From contig JAYKKT010000076.1 of assembly GCA_036023115.1 (NCBI GenBank), positions 124,001 to 188,000 of the forward strand: DNA of 64,000 bases, in the 5' to 3' direction. This stretch comes from Brasenia schreberi (taxonomy: Eukaryota; Streptophyta; Magnoliopsida; Nymphaeales; Cabombaceae). Positions 22,442 through 34,226 of the stretch are shown here, one piece after another. A model generated the notes under the pieces. The model saw only the letters and a list, made by a program, of their open reading frames with translations, made no database searches and was not told the origin of the DNA. Numbering within the stretch: position 1 is the first letter of the stretch; every line of letters begins with the position of its first letter. The position numbers and the translations under genes are program-made.

Positions 22442-25312
22442 ATGTCAAAATCCAATCCAAGTGAAGTGTCGAGCCAAGGCTCATGCGCATCAAGTTCTCA
22501 CTCTAGGAGGATTTTCAAAAACAAAATAAAACTAGATGAAATCGAGGACTTGAGAAGGGAATTTGAGGCCAAAATCGATGCTCTCAGCCAAGAGGCTGAA
22601 GTAGGCGATTCGTGTTCATCAAACGGTGAACAGAGGCCCAAAAAGAAAATTGAAAAACCTCGCAAGCAAAAAGAGGTCTCCGTAATGGAAGGCAACCAAT
22701 ACCACGAGTCCTTCACACAAAAGGACCGTAAAGCCCTACAGCAGCTGCTGAAAGGGCAAAATAAAGAGAAAAGAAGCTACGCCCTGTCTGATTTCCTTCC
22801 TATGGATTACGAAACAGACAGTGACGATGAAATACCGAACTTCCATCGGTATGATGGCATGGGAGACCCTAGGTCTCACTTACAGCTTTTCTCACGTCGA
22901 GCCCATAAGAAGAAAAAGGACTCGATGAAATGGGTGTATTGGTTCCCTCTATCCCTTAAAGGCACAGCTGCCAAATGGCTGGCTTCCTACGACTTAAGCC
23001 AGTTCGCTACTTTTGAAGAGTTAGCGAACTGCTTCATGCAAAGATTTGCACACAACGTGGAAGTCACGCCAACCCTGAATACCTTAAGGGATACAAAGCA
23101 AGGCATGAACGAAGACGTACATGCCTTCATTATAAGATGGAGGTCTCTTTTGGGCCAAGTGCGAGAGCCTATATCCGAAGGATGCGCAGTAATGCTCATC
23201 CTGGATAATTTCAAAAGCGAGTTAAAAACCCTTCTCTCGCTCCATGAGATTTCAACTTTCCATAAGTTGATCAAAAAGGCCTCCCTTTTCGAAACCAACT
23301 TGCGAAAAGGGACATACGACCACTTATGGAAAGGAAGTGCCGTTCCAAAAACACGTGTGGAAAAGCCCATCGCATATGGGCTGCCCACAACAGACAAAGG
23401 GGCAAAGCCCCATAAAATCGCCAATGACCGGGTGGATCCAGGCATGGCGGGCACTTCTAAAAATTTTGAAAAAATAGAAAATAAGAGAGAACGCAATTTT
23501 TCAAAACCAATTGAAAAACGGGAGTACACTCCGCTGGGGCAACCTGTGTCGGAGGTCGTAGACCTCTTACTTGCCCAGGGCATGATCGAACTCCCTGAAA
23601 TCCCCGAAGGAGTCACGTCCAAAGGGGGGTATTTAAACCGATTTTGCAAGTATCATCGGCTCAAAGGCCATGATACCAAACGGTGCTTCTCTCTTCTAAA
23701 TAAAATTGAGAACTTGATAGCGGAGGGCCGGCTCCAGGTCACTGCGGAATCTGAGCCACCTCAAGCTATCTTCAAGGAACCCTTTCCCAAACACGCCAGT
23801 GGCAGTGGGAAAGGAAAGGAGGTATGTACCCTCACCATTTCCAAGGAACTAGCGCGAAAGCCCGAACCTGGTCGACCTGCTTGTGCGCCCATCCTTGTAT
23901 TATATAAGAGGCTCGCCCAAGTCGTCATTCGGGGACCATCAAAAGTGGAAACCCCGGCAAAGCCAGTTTTTAAAATCCAAGGTTCTCCTCAGCTCATCCT
24001 TAGAGCCAAGTTTAGCGCGAACCCTAGGCTGGTCGTGGGGGAAGTCACTAGATCCGGGAGGATCTACCAACCCCCGCACCTTCAAGGTGCTCAAAAGGTG
24101 GTCAGTGTGCCTGGCCCCTCAAAAGCATGTATCCCTAGTGGTCTGCCAAAAGCAGATAAGGACAAAATCATCCTAAATCCTTATGATTTCGAAAACCACC
24201 TTTCAAAGATTCCTATTCACATGTCTATCCTAGAGCTTATCAAAACCTCGCCTAGGCATAGACTTGTCTTAGAGAAAATTCTAGAAAGGGCCAAGGTTGA
24301 TTCGAACATAAGTCCGGAATCCTTGTCTGCCCAAGTGGCTTTGTTAGGAGCAAAATCGCCCATCACCTTCTCGGAAGATGATGTAGATAGACCCTACGAA
24401 ACCCATAACCAGGCCCTGCATATCGAGGTGGTTCTAAACAACCACTCTCTGGACAGGTGCCTAGTCGATGGTGGAGGAGGGCTCAACATCCTTCCACTTC
24501 ACGTGGCGTACAAAATCGGAGTCACCTTGACTTCAGTGAACCCAAGCCCCATCGTTATCACTGGATACGATGGGAATGCGTCTAGGCCTTTAGGATCCAT
24601 CGAACTCCCAATGGAAACGGGAGGGATCGAACACACGGGGGTGTTCCATGTCTTGGACATCCACCCCCATTATAACCTGTTGCTGGGAAGACCCTGGATA
24701 CACAGTTTGTGCGCTGTGCCATCCACCTTCCACAAGTGTGTCAAGATCCCTTTTAGGGACCAAGTCGTAGTGATCCTAGGTGAGAGTCACCCACAGCTTC
24801 AGGGGATCATAAACTCCCCTTGTTTATCGAGCTCCCAGGCCCATGAGGCTAACCTGGGGCAAATTATGGTTGAGCCACCTCGGCTCGTGTTGAACAACCC
24901 TAGGAAGGTTGTATATGTGAAGGGGCCGCCCAAAGCAGGCCCCCTCCCGACTCTAATCCTCCTAGGAAAACCCAAACGTTCCCTATTTCCAAAACCCCTG
25001 GACAAAAGGCCATACGAGCCTAATATGGACGATAGCATGTTCCAGGACCATGACTTGTATCCCATCTTTTCAAAAAACAAAAGGTCGTGGAACATGTTAT
25101 TGAACATGGGCTACACGCCCTACAAAAGTCTAGGGGCACAAAACCAGGGTCTCCTAGAGCCCATCCTTCCTAGGGCCAATCCAAGCCGATATGGGATCGG
25201 CTATACTCCCCAAATACCGCCGGAACCACCCCCTGTGACCACCTGGGTCAAGGGTGCCCCGGAGCCTGTCTTAGAAGAAACCTATGGTTTAGATCTCCTA
25301 TTCCGAGTCTAA
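22442..25312 (+). CDS. gag-pro: el3 gag-protease polyprotein, intact (956 aa)
   Basis: The only unbroken gag-pro in the window. It should build the virus-like particle and process the polyproteins. I chose ATG 22442, 143 nt after the LTR; a TTG three codons earlier is unlikely in a plant. In order: a charged, Ser-rich N-terminus; a gag (capsid) domain at about residues 140-245; a zinc knuckle C402-X2-H405-X4-H410-X4-C415, with His in place of the usual second Cys; a basic, Pro-rich linker; a retropepsin-like protease with L-V-D676-G-G-G-G-L-N-I-L and the distal N-L-L-L-G-R-P-W-I-H segment. The D-G-G triplet departs from D-S/T-G. The C-terminal 150 residues after the protease have no motif I recognise. 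Pol begins 113 nt downstream in another frame. Confidence 0.9.
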   Translation: MSKSNPSEVSSQGSCASSSHSRRIFKNKIKLDEIEDLRREFEAKIDALSQEAEVGDSCSSNGEQRPKKKIEKPRKQKEVSVMEGNQYHESFTQKDRKALQQLLKGQNKEKRSYALSDFLPMDYETDSDDEIPNFHRYDGMGDPRSHLQLFSRRAHKKKKDSMKWVYWFPLSLKGTAAKWLASYDLSQFATFEELANCFMQRFAHNVEVTPTLNTLRDTKQGMNEDVHAFIIRWRSLLGQVREPISEGCAVMLILDNFKSELKTLLSLHEISTFHKLIKKASLFETNLRKGTYDHLWKGSAVPKTRVEKPIAYGLPTTDKGAKPHKIANDRVDPGMAGTSKNFEKIENKRERNFSKPIEKREYTPLGQPVSEVVDLLLAQGMIELPEIPEGVTSKGGYLNRFCKYHRLKGHDTKRCFSLLNKIENLIAEGRLQVTAESEPPQAIFKEPFPKHASGSGKGKEVCTLTISKELARKPEPGRPACAPILVLYKRLAQVVIRGPSKVETPAKPVFKIQGSPQLILRAKFSANPRLVVGEVTRSGRIYQPPHLQGAQKVVSVPGPSKACIPSGLPKADKDKIILNPYDFENHLSKIPIHMSILELIKTSPRHRLVLEKILERAKVDSNISPESLSAQVALLGAKSPITFSEDDVDRPYETHNQALHIEVVLNNHSLDRCLVDGGGGLNILPLHVAYKIGVTLTSVNPSPIVITGYDGNASRPLGSIELPMETGGIEHTGVFHVLDIHPHYNLLLGRPWIHSLCAVPSTFHKCVKIPFRDQVVVILGESHPQLQGIINSPCLSSSQAHEANLGQIMVEPPRLVLNNPRKVVYVKGPPKAGPLPTLILLGKPKRSLFPKPLDKRPYEPNMDDSMFQDHDLYPIFSKNKRSWNMLLNMGYTPYKSLGAQNQGLLEPILPRANPSRYGIGYTPQIPPEPPPVTTWVKGAPEPVLEETYGLDLLFRV

Positions 25313-25333
25313 CCCATAGTGTTTTCCCTTTGT

Positions 25334-25335
25334 AG
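25334..25335 (+). other. Putative 3' splice acceptor before el3 pol
   Basis: CTAAC (overlapping the gag-pro TAA) then GTGTTTTCCCTTTGTAG|GT, about 90 nt upstream of the pol ATG. The first ATG after it (25338) opens only a seven-codon frame, so pol would need reinitiation, leaky scanning or a different start. Confidence 0.45.
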
Positions 25336-25424
25336 GTATGACGGAAGATCCCTTTTTCTAAAAATACCAAAAACATTTGAAAACTTAAAATCAAAAAAAT
25401 CGAAAAACAAGAAAAACCAAAACA

Positions 25425-28400
25425 ATGGAAAAACAAAAACTCGAAAAAAGTGTGCTTTGTATAGTTCCCAAAGTTCTTGTTTTACAAAAACCCAAAAAAA
25501 TCGAAAATTTGGAAAATACCAAAAAGATTTTGTACATAGCTGCTCCTGGTATGACTTTGGCGAAAGAAAAGGATTTCGAAAGAAACGTTGTCTGCATAGC
25601 CAGACCAAAAATTTCGAAATCACTTGAAAATCCAAGTACAAAACCAGGTTATTTTGAAAACCACGCATCAAGTTCCCTCGGATCTAAAGCCCACGAGAAT
25701 GATCAAAGCCCAGAAGTGGATCCCCTTGAGGAAGATCCCACTTCTGAGCTCCCAGAATTTCATAGAATTCTCGATTTTGAAAGACCTTCCCAATCAGTAG
25801 GAGGAGATTTCGTAGAGGTGAACCTAGGGGATGATTCCAATCCCAAAACCATCAAAATAGGCGCATGCTTGCATGAAACTGAAAAGTTAGCATTCATTGC
25901 ATTTCTACAAACCTATTTAGATGTGTTTGCATGGACGTATGAAGACATGCCGGGCATAGATCCCAGCATAGTCGAGCATCGTCTTCCCTTAGATGTAGGT
26001 GTAAAACCAATAAAGCAGAAGCTTAGGAAAATACACCCGAATGTACACACGCAAGTCAAAGAGGGTTTAGAAGATCTGCTAAAAGCCGGATTTATAAAAC
26101 CCATTGCGTATTCTGATTGGTTGTCAAATATCGTTGTAGTTCGAAAAACCAATGGGAAAATTCGAATATGCATCGATTTCAGAAACCTGAATAAAGCCAC
26201 CCCAAAGGATAATTATCCTTTACCAAACATAGATTTGATAGTCGATAGTACTGCAAATCATGAAATGTTTTCATTCATGGATGGTTATTCAGGCTATAAT
26301 CAAATCAAACTAAGCCCACGAGATCAGGGTAAGACCGCCTTCACAACCCCATGGGGCACGTACTGCTATACAGTCATGCCCTTTGGTTTGAAAAATGCCG
26401 GCGCAACATACCAACAAGCCATGAACACGATCTTCCATGATCAAATTCACGAGCTTGTAGAAGTGTATGTAGATGATCTCTTGGCAAAATCCAAAACCCG
26501 ATGCACCCATATCGAATGTTTACAAAAGATTTTCGAAAGGCTTAGGCTTTACAAAGTAAAGCTAAACCCTCAGAAATGTGTGTTCGGGGTAGAATCAGGA
26601 AAGCTTCTAGGCTTTATGGTGAGCCAAAGGGGAATAGAAGTCGACCCCTCTAAGTGTCGAGCCATCATAGACATGGCTCCACCCTCCAATCTCACCCAAG
26701 TCCGTAGCCTTCAAGGTCGATTGCAATCTGTGCGCCGATTCATATCGAATCTGGCAACTAGATGCGAACCCTTCAACAAACTGTTGAGGAAGGGCACGAA
26801 ATTCTTATGGGATGACGAATGCCAAAAGTCCTTCGAGAGACTGAAGGCATACTTGGTTAATCCCCCCGTTTTGAATCCTCCAAAGCAAGGAAAACCGCTT
26901 TTATTATACATCTCCGTGCATGTAAACGCTTTAGGAGCCCTGTTGGCTCAATACGAGGATGACACCCATAAGGAGTATGCCATCTACTATATTTCGAAAA
27001 CTCTCTTGGCTTATGAACGAAATTATCAAGCCATGGAGAAGACATGCTTGGCCCTAGTCTGGGCCTGCCAGAAATTCAGACACTACTTCCTAGATCATGA
27101 GATCTGGATAGTGTCCAAGCTTGATCCAATCAAGCACTTGTTCGAAAAACCCATTCTCACGGGTAGATTGGGCAAATGGCAACTCCTTCTAATGGAGTAT
27201 GATCTAAAATACCATCACCAGATCTCCGTTAAGGGGCAAGCCCTAGCAGATTACGTGGCTGACTTCCCCTTGGAGGACGCATATCCCACTCTTGTCGAAA
27301 TGCCTGACGAAGGCATATTGCAAAACCATTTTCAAAACCACATTTTGGCAAATTCTTTCGAAAACCAAGTGTGGAAGATGCACTTCGACGGGACACGAAA
27401 CCAACGAGGGGCTGGTGCCGGGATCATCCTAATCTCCCCTGAAAAGGGCGAGATTCCCATAGCAGTCCGCTTAGATTTCGAATGTTCCAACAACGTAGCT
27501 GAGTATGAAGCACTCATACAAGGCTTAAGGATTTCGAAAACTCTAGGGGCATCATGCATCGAGGTCTTTGGAGATTCACTCCTTGTCATAAACCAGGTTT
27601 CAAAAATTTGGCAAGTACGTAATGAGAAACTACTTCCATATCACGAGTTGGCCACTCGATTGGTCCAATCCTTCCAATCGTGTAAGCTCACACACGTAGG
27701 AAGAGAGGACAATGGCATTGCCGATGCCCTCTCTTCCTTGGGTTCAGCCCTAAAGGTCGATCCCATTTCAGGGACCAGATCTTTGGAAATATGGCATGCG
27801 CCCCAGCCATCCACACACGACTTGGATATTTGCCAAAACAACCCAGAGTCTATTGAAAAACCCTGGTTCTATGACATAAAACAATTTTTAGAAAATGGGG
27901 ATTCACCGAGGATGCCACATCCAAAGATAGGGCATTCATTCGTAAGATTTCGACCCGATACACCATTCTGGGTGGGGTCTTATACAAAAAGAGTTTTACC
28001 GGCATTCTGCTTAGGTGTATCGACCTAGAGGAGGCTAGGATAGTGATGCACGAGTTCCACGACGGAGAATGTGGAGGTCATATTAATGCCAACATGATGG
28101 CAATGAAAATACTTAGAGGGGGTTATTTTTGGTCCACCCTGAAAAAGGATTGTCACGATCATGTTAGAAAGTGTCATCCATGTCAAGTGCATGGGCACGC
28201 CATTCATATCCCTTCATCTGCATTGCATTCCGTGGTCAGCCCCTGGCCATTTACCATGTGGGCGTTTGACATTGTAGGCCCCATATTTCCAAAGGCCTCA
28301 AATGGGCATCGTTTTATTTTAGCAGCCACGGAGTATTTCTCCAAGTGGGTGGAAGCCATTTCCCTAACAAATGTAATGGGGCAACATGTGGTGGCTTTCA

Positions 28401-29110
28401 TCCGGAGGAATATCTTGGCTCGATTTGGGGTTCCACGAGACCTTGTGTCTGATAATGGTACCCCATTCAAGAACGAGCGGATGGTTAAGTTGTGCAACAC
28501 GTATGGCATAACTCACCACTTCTCCTCGCCCTACTACCCTCAAGGCAACGGCCAAGCCGAAGCCACAAACAAGACTCTCATTGGTATCATTGAGAAGACC
28601 TTAGAGAAGGGTAGGAGGTGGCATGAGAAGCTGGATGAAGCCTTATGGGCTTATAGGACTTCCATCCGGACTCCCACGAATGCCACACCATTCGAATTGG
28701 TCTATGGCACAAACACCATTCTTCCCATTCATACCCAACTGCATTCATTCCATACATCCATTGCACTCGACCTCCCCCTAGAGACGCTTCAGCATGCTAG
28801 GATGGCCGAACTAGATTTGCTAGATGAGAGGCGACTCCTTGCCATGGATCATGCTCGTGCGTACCGGCAAAGGATAGCCCGACATTATAACAAACACATG
28901 AGACCTCGCCACTTTGAAGTGGGGGATCTGGTCTTGAAAACCATCCATCATCGTGGCCCACACCCCCTAGGCAAGTGGCGCCCCAACTGGGATGGACCCT
29001 ATGTTGTACGAGCAACCACTACGAACAATTCGTATTGGTTGATCGATGTAGAAGGTAGGAATTTAGCAGATCCTATCAATATTCAATACTTAAAGAAGTA
29101 TCATGTATAG
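25425..29110 (+). pseudogene. pol: el3 pol, single 1-bp deletion
   Basis: All domains are present: RT (D286 in MDGYSGY, YVDD 348-351), a degenerate RNase H (LLLYISVHVNALGALLAQ...), a complete second RNase H with D655, E693, D717 and D767, and integrase with HHCC and DDE motifs. The frame breaks near 27896-27901, where a run of four G replaces the five G of el2 and el5, after residue about 825. The remainder is open from 28043 to the TAG at 29110 (355 codons). The total is 3686 bp, exactly one short of the intact 3687. RT and both RNase H domains would be made; integrase would not. A homopolymer sequencing error is a real alternative. Confidence 0.9.
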
Positions 29111-30290
29111 GATCTGGACTAAATTCCAGTTTTCGAAAATTAGATAGGGATAGCTGCCCTGAGACGTGTGAATAAGGTGCAAAAGCAACTCATGTGACCC
29201 TAAGTAAGAGAATTCGCACTTGTGAAAGAGTGGAGTTTTCAAAATCGTGGTTGCATTTCAAAATCCTTCATCTTACAAAGAAGGGCCTAGTTCAACATAG
29301 CAAGATACTTGCAAGTAGTACGTGCTATTTCTAAATAGGCTGATCTGGAATGGATCGAGTGTAGGCTTGGGATAAGTCCTCCCCTCTTCTCTTCTCCTTC
29401 CAAAAGGAAAACAAAGGCCCAAATCAAAAGGGAATTTCCCATTTAAAATCTCTTTCCAAAAAGAAACCAGACTTCAAAGAGAAAAATCGATTCTCTTATA
29501 AAAAAGAGGGATTAAAGAAAAAATACTCCCAAAGGGAGACCCTCTATGAAAAAAAAAAAAAAAAAAGGAAAAAGAGGCCAAAAAGCTCAAAAAGAGCAGT
29601 TTTCCGCCTTCTGTGCCTCAAACCACGGGACGCTTCAGAAGGGACCGTGGTATCTCTTTCCCATCCCTGGCTTATCCCAAGCTAAAGCATGGTTCATTTC
29701 GAGGAATCCTAAAGTAAAAATAGGATTTACTTACTTGAATTTCATCTTGTTTGAGAATTCGACCTTTCGAGTAAGGCGTAGGAATTTGAAATGAAGCTTG
29801 TTTTCTTATAAAACCTCCGCTAAATAAGCGAGTGTTAAGACTCAAACAAGGGCAAGCACGAAGAGCTCGAGATCCTTACGATCGAGGCTCAAGACAGTTG
29901 TCCCTTTTGTAAATAGCTTTTGTAAATAAGTTTTAAAAACCGAACATCGAACAGCATAGGGTTTTTGCTCACTTGGAGCAGTAGGCCTTGTAAGTCTCTA
30001 GAGTTCGACCACACCTGGTCTCTGGGAGGTCGCCACTCTTGGCACCACACCCATGTCATCTGCATTCCACGCACAGTACTTGCATGAACATGATCCCATT
30101 TAGGACCAGATTCCATAAGTGAACCCTTTGGCGTGATATCTCCTCCTACCAGAGTTTGTAAAATTGAGATTTTTGCTAAAATGGGACGATCCCATATTCT
30201 TCGTGGCTAGATCTAGGGAAACATTAAAAGGGGTGTTTGTCATCTTTGCCCTTATCCAAATCTATTTGGACAAGGCCAAAGAGGGGCATC
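29111..30290 (+). other. el3 3' UTR and polypurine tract
   Basis: Non-coding. It contains a long A run (about 29549-29566), the CCACGG/CCGTGG hairpin (about 29623-29650) and the polypurine tract AAAGAGGGG at 30278-30286. Confidence 0.8.
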
Positions 30291-30341
30291 TGTAAACACC
30301 CCGAAATCCCACGAATTTCTTAAACGAATCTGGTTTTATAC
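30291..30341 (+). repeat. el3 3' LTR, first 51 nt
   Basis: TGTAAACACC through CTGGTTTTATAC, matching the el3 5' LTR start (CTTAAACGAATCTGG variant). Its last five bases, tatac (30337-30341), are the left el5 target duplication. It continues at 59035. Confidence 0.93.
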
Positions 30342-31346
30342 TGTAGACGCGCGAAAATCCCCGCCTCTTCGCCCCTTTCGTGGCTTGGAGTGGATCTTAT
30401 CGTGCGTCTAAGGCCTATGTATACAAACAGGGCGTGCCAGCTAGCTTACTTAAGCTAGCGAAGATATATCAATACTGACTTCTAAACGTGGCGACTGTGA
30501 GCAAGTGAGCTCTTGTCGTCGCAGACCTTCTTGCACCGATGCGCAAGGGTCAGTCTGTACGCTTTTGCAAAAATCGAGTTTTAGGGAGAAAGTCTACGAA
30601 ACGGTTCGAGGTGTCTATTTCGGGTCTTTAAGATGCGATTGCATGTTTTAGATCACGTGGATTTGCACGTGCCTAAGTCTTTTCTTTTATCCCTTTTTGG
30701 GTCGCCTAGTTTGTGTGTTATGAACACTCCACTACATGGGCGAATTCGAGCGGGGGTTGCTTCGATGCAATATGCGTCCTACCTCGTGGTATGGCGTAGA
30801 TGCAATGCAAACTCACGCTACTCCAAAGGGAAAACCCGAAATGTAAAGACAATGCTGAAGGGAAATAACAGAAGGTAAATAACCGAAGGGAAATAACCGA
30901 AGGGAAATAACCGAAGGGAGATATGTATATATCTTATGTATATGAGCCCTTACTCGGGTCTTGCAAATAAGAGCGAAGGCTCAATGTGGGTGCGTGTTTG
31001 AATTGAAAGACTTACACACACGACATGAAATTAAACCCAAATATAAATTGCAGTATGGCCTTGACTAAGGTCTTGGGAGTAAGAGCGAAGGCTCAATGTG
31101 TGTGAGAGTGCTTGAATTGAAGTACTACACACACGACATAAATGAAACCCAAATATAACTGCAATAAGGCCTTTACTAAGGTCTTGGGAGTAAGAGCGAA
31201 AGCTCAATGTGTGTGAGAGTGTTTAAATTGAAAGACTTACTCACACGACATGAAATGAAACCCAAATAGTATAGGTCGGCCCTTACTTGGGTCTTTCAAA
31301 TAAGAGCGAAAGCTCAATGTGTGTGAGAGTGTTTAAATTGAAAGAC
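30342..31346 (-). repeat. el5 3' LTR, 3'-terminal part (1005 bp)
   Basis: It starts on the plus strand with TGTAGACGCGCG, the reverse complement of the LTR 3' end, and runs through the palindrome, 14-bp array (30856-30920) and about four 110-bp units (30935-31346). It is interrupted after AAAGAC by el4. Seen alone it looks like an odd inverted LTR piece, but it joins exactly with 46111-47853. Confidence 0.93.
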
Positions 31347-31824
31347 TGTAAACACCCCGAAATCCCACGAATTTCTCAAAATCCATCTGGTTTTATATAA
31401 GCAGCCCCAAAGGGCCATTTTGAGTTTGGAAACCCAGGAGCCTTCCAAACAACCCTGTATATATGTTTTAAACTTTATCTTTCAAAAACATATGATATAG
31501 CTTTTGAAAACCCTTTTAAAACATGTTTTGAAACCCCGAAGTAGCTTGGCCTGATCAAGACAGGACCAGGAGAGCCAAGAAGAGCCCGGAACCGGAGCAC
31601 CTGTCAAGCCCGGCGCAGCAACTCTTGCATCTGATTCACACCCCAGGATCTCGAACGTCCAAGACCCTGTTCTTATCGAAATAGCATTTGAAGTCATCTC
31701 CGGAAGGCAGAAACGGAGGCGGACGACTATGTTGGCGAAGACCCAACGCAGACGGAGTACTGATGCTGTCAGGCCCCGCACGAATCGTCCGTTTCGAACC
31801 CAGCTCGAAGGAGTCAGAGTTCAG

Positions 31825-31868
31825 TTTGGATTGGATCTGGACCATATATATCCAGATTCCAATCCAAA
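31825..31868 (+). other. Long U3 hairpin in el4 5' LTR
   Basis: A 17-nt arm (31825-31841, TTTGGATTGGATCTGGA) pairs with 31851-31868 with one bulged base and a nine-nucleotide AT-rich loop. The region continues into further GGAT/ATCC-rich sequence to about 31930. It is conserved in every LTR that retains U3. Confidence 0.7.
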
Positions 31869-32182
31869 CCCATATGTGGACTTGGATTTGGATTTGGATC
31901 CAGAGATCCAATCCAATATCCATATCCATGGCCCACATCACCTTCTCATAAATGGAGGTGGGGCCCACTTGAAATTCACGTGGGATATTGGGCATGAGAG
32001 AGAGTGGGGGTGATAAATATCAAGAGTGTTGTATTAAGCTTGACTTGTGTGTCAAGTTTGGGTTTAATCTTGTGGTTTAGCCTAATTAAGTGGGTTTAAG
32101 CTTGTAATTAGCTAAAACCTAACCTAGGGCTGCACCAACATGGGGTGATCAAGGTTTATGGGCCATGCTAAGGGAGCTCCAT

Positions 32183-32445
32183 CACCTAAACCTAGCCAAA
32201 AATGCCTAAACCTAGCCTAAACCCCTAATCCACCCCTAATCTGAACCTAATCACCTAACCCACTTCCCTAATCCCGGCCTAATCCCAACCTAATCACCTA
32301 ACCCACTCCCCTAATCCTTCCCTAAACCTAGATTAATTTCCCTAATCCTAGCCTAAACCTAGCCTAAACCACCTAACCTAGCTCACTAAACCTCACCCTC
32401 AAACCCAACCACCTAACCTAACCCTAAACCACCCTTAGCCCACGA
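32183..32445 (+). repeat. Degenerate telomere-like repeats, el4 5' LTR U3
   Basis: CCTAAACC, CCTAATCC and CCTAACCC blocks, identical in arrangement to 43552-43810 in the el4 3' LTR. Confidence 0.7.
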
Positions 32446-32572
32446 TTTTCCCAAACACCTAGTTTTAAAATATCTGGCCCAATCCCATCCAGCCCACCTT
32501 ATCTACATACTACCCTACCTAAGCCACCTAACCACTACCCACAACCCAGCCCTAACCGACCTACCCATCCCC

Positions 32573-32580
32573 TATTTAAA
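32573..32580 (+). promoter_or_regulatory. TATA box of el4 5' LTR
   Basis: TATTTAAA followed by a C run. It is the promoter candidate of the youngest element. Confidence 0.68.
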
Positions 32581-33523
32581 CCCCCCCCATTGTGGGCGGG
32601 TTTTCCAAGTGGGAACCACTTTCCACTCCCAGCCGGGCCCTCTTCCTCTCCCATCTCTCACCCGTCTTCCCAGCAGTTCCAGCCCCACCAGCCGCCACCT
32701 GCTCCGCCACTCTCCCTCTTCCATCCACCATCACTGCCCCACCAGCCGGACGCCACCACCTCACTCAGCCGGGCCCTCTCCTTCTCCCATCTTCCACCAG
32801 CCGACAGCCACCTTTGCCGCCACTCCTTCCCATTCGGTAAGTCCCCCTAACTCCCTCAAAACCACTCTCTACCACCTCTCCACTCTTAGCCACCCATCTT
32901 CCCCTTAGCTCAACCTCTTTGCCGCCACCACCTAAGCCTAGCCGAACCTAGGATAACCCAAGTGGCTGGCCACTACTCAGCCACCACCTCCCATTCGGCC
33001 GACCTCCCCCTAGGCGTCCTCTTTGGCCTTCCCACTAGCTCACCTTTTAGGTCCAGTTTCCCTAAGTCCCTAACTTACCTAGTGACCCTAAGACCCACTT
33101 AGTCAGCCACTCTAAACTCCCTACTTGGAGGCGCCGCCCACTTGCCACCGGTCCCCTTCGAGGCGTCCATCCCGCGCCCCATTTGCAGCCGGCCAGCACT
33201 CTTGGTCACACACCTTCGCGGAGCTCCCATTTGCAGCCCAAAGCCAAGGCCACGCTCAAGCAAGACCTCTACGGACCAGCTACTTGTAAGTTTCTAAACT
33301 CGGTCTTTAGTCATACGCTTGCTTGAAATTCAATTTGATACGGGGTTGTAATAACGGAGCATAGTCTCCCCCCGCTTGTAATAACGTGGCTTGGCACAAC
33401 CACACACGTGCACTCTCTTAGTCGTGCACGATTTTGAACACACACGGGCCTAATCAGCCCCTAATATATAAGTGTACGTATATATTTCATTTCCGAAGGG
33501 TTTTGTTTAAGTTGGGTGTGTTG

Positions 33524-34152
33524 TCTTTTCAATTTAAACACTCTCACACACATTGAGCTTTCGCTCTTATTTGAAAGACCCAAGTAAGGGCCGACCTATA
33601 CTATTTGGGTTTCATTTCATGTCGTGTGGGTAAGTCTTTCAATTTAAACACTCTCACACACATTGAGCTTTCGCTCTTATTTGAAAGACCCAAGTAAGGG
33701 CCGACCTATACTATTTGGGTTTCATTTCATGTCGTGTGGGTAAGTCTTTCAATTTAAACACTCTCACACACATTGAGCTTTCGCTCTTATTTGAAAGACC
33801 CAAGTAAGGGCCGACCTATACTATTTGGGTTTCATTTCATGTCGTGTGAGTAAGTCTTTCAATTTAAACACTCTCACACACATTGAGCTTTCGCTCTTAC
33901 TCCCAAGACCTTAGTAAAGGCCTTATTGCAGTTATATTTGGGTTTCATTTATGTCGTGTGTGTAGTACTTCAATTCAAGCACTCTCACACACATTGAGCC
34001 TTCGCTCTTACTCCCAAGACCTTAGTCAAGGCCATACTGCAATTTATATTTGGGTTTAATTTCATGTCGTGTGTGTAAGTCTTTCAATTCAAACACGCAC
34101 CCACATTGAGCCTTCGCTCTTATTTGCAAGACCCGAGTAAGGGCTCATATAC
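33524..34152 (+). repeat. 110-bp tandem array in el4 5' LTR, 6 units
   Basis: Units start near 33524, 33635, 33745, 33855, 33967 and 34080. The CAATTTAAACACTCTC form dominates the first four. Confidence 0.9.
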
Positions 34153-34171
34153 ATAAGATATATACATATCT

Positions 34172-34226
34172 CCCTTCGGTTATTTCCCTTCGGTTATTTA
34201 CCTTCTGTTATTTCCCTTCAGCATTG
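34172..34226 (+). repeat. 14-bp tandem repeat in el4 5' LTR
   Basis: Three full units plus a partial, one fewer than in the el4 3' LTR. Confidence 0.88.
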
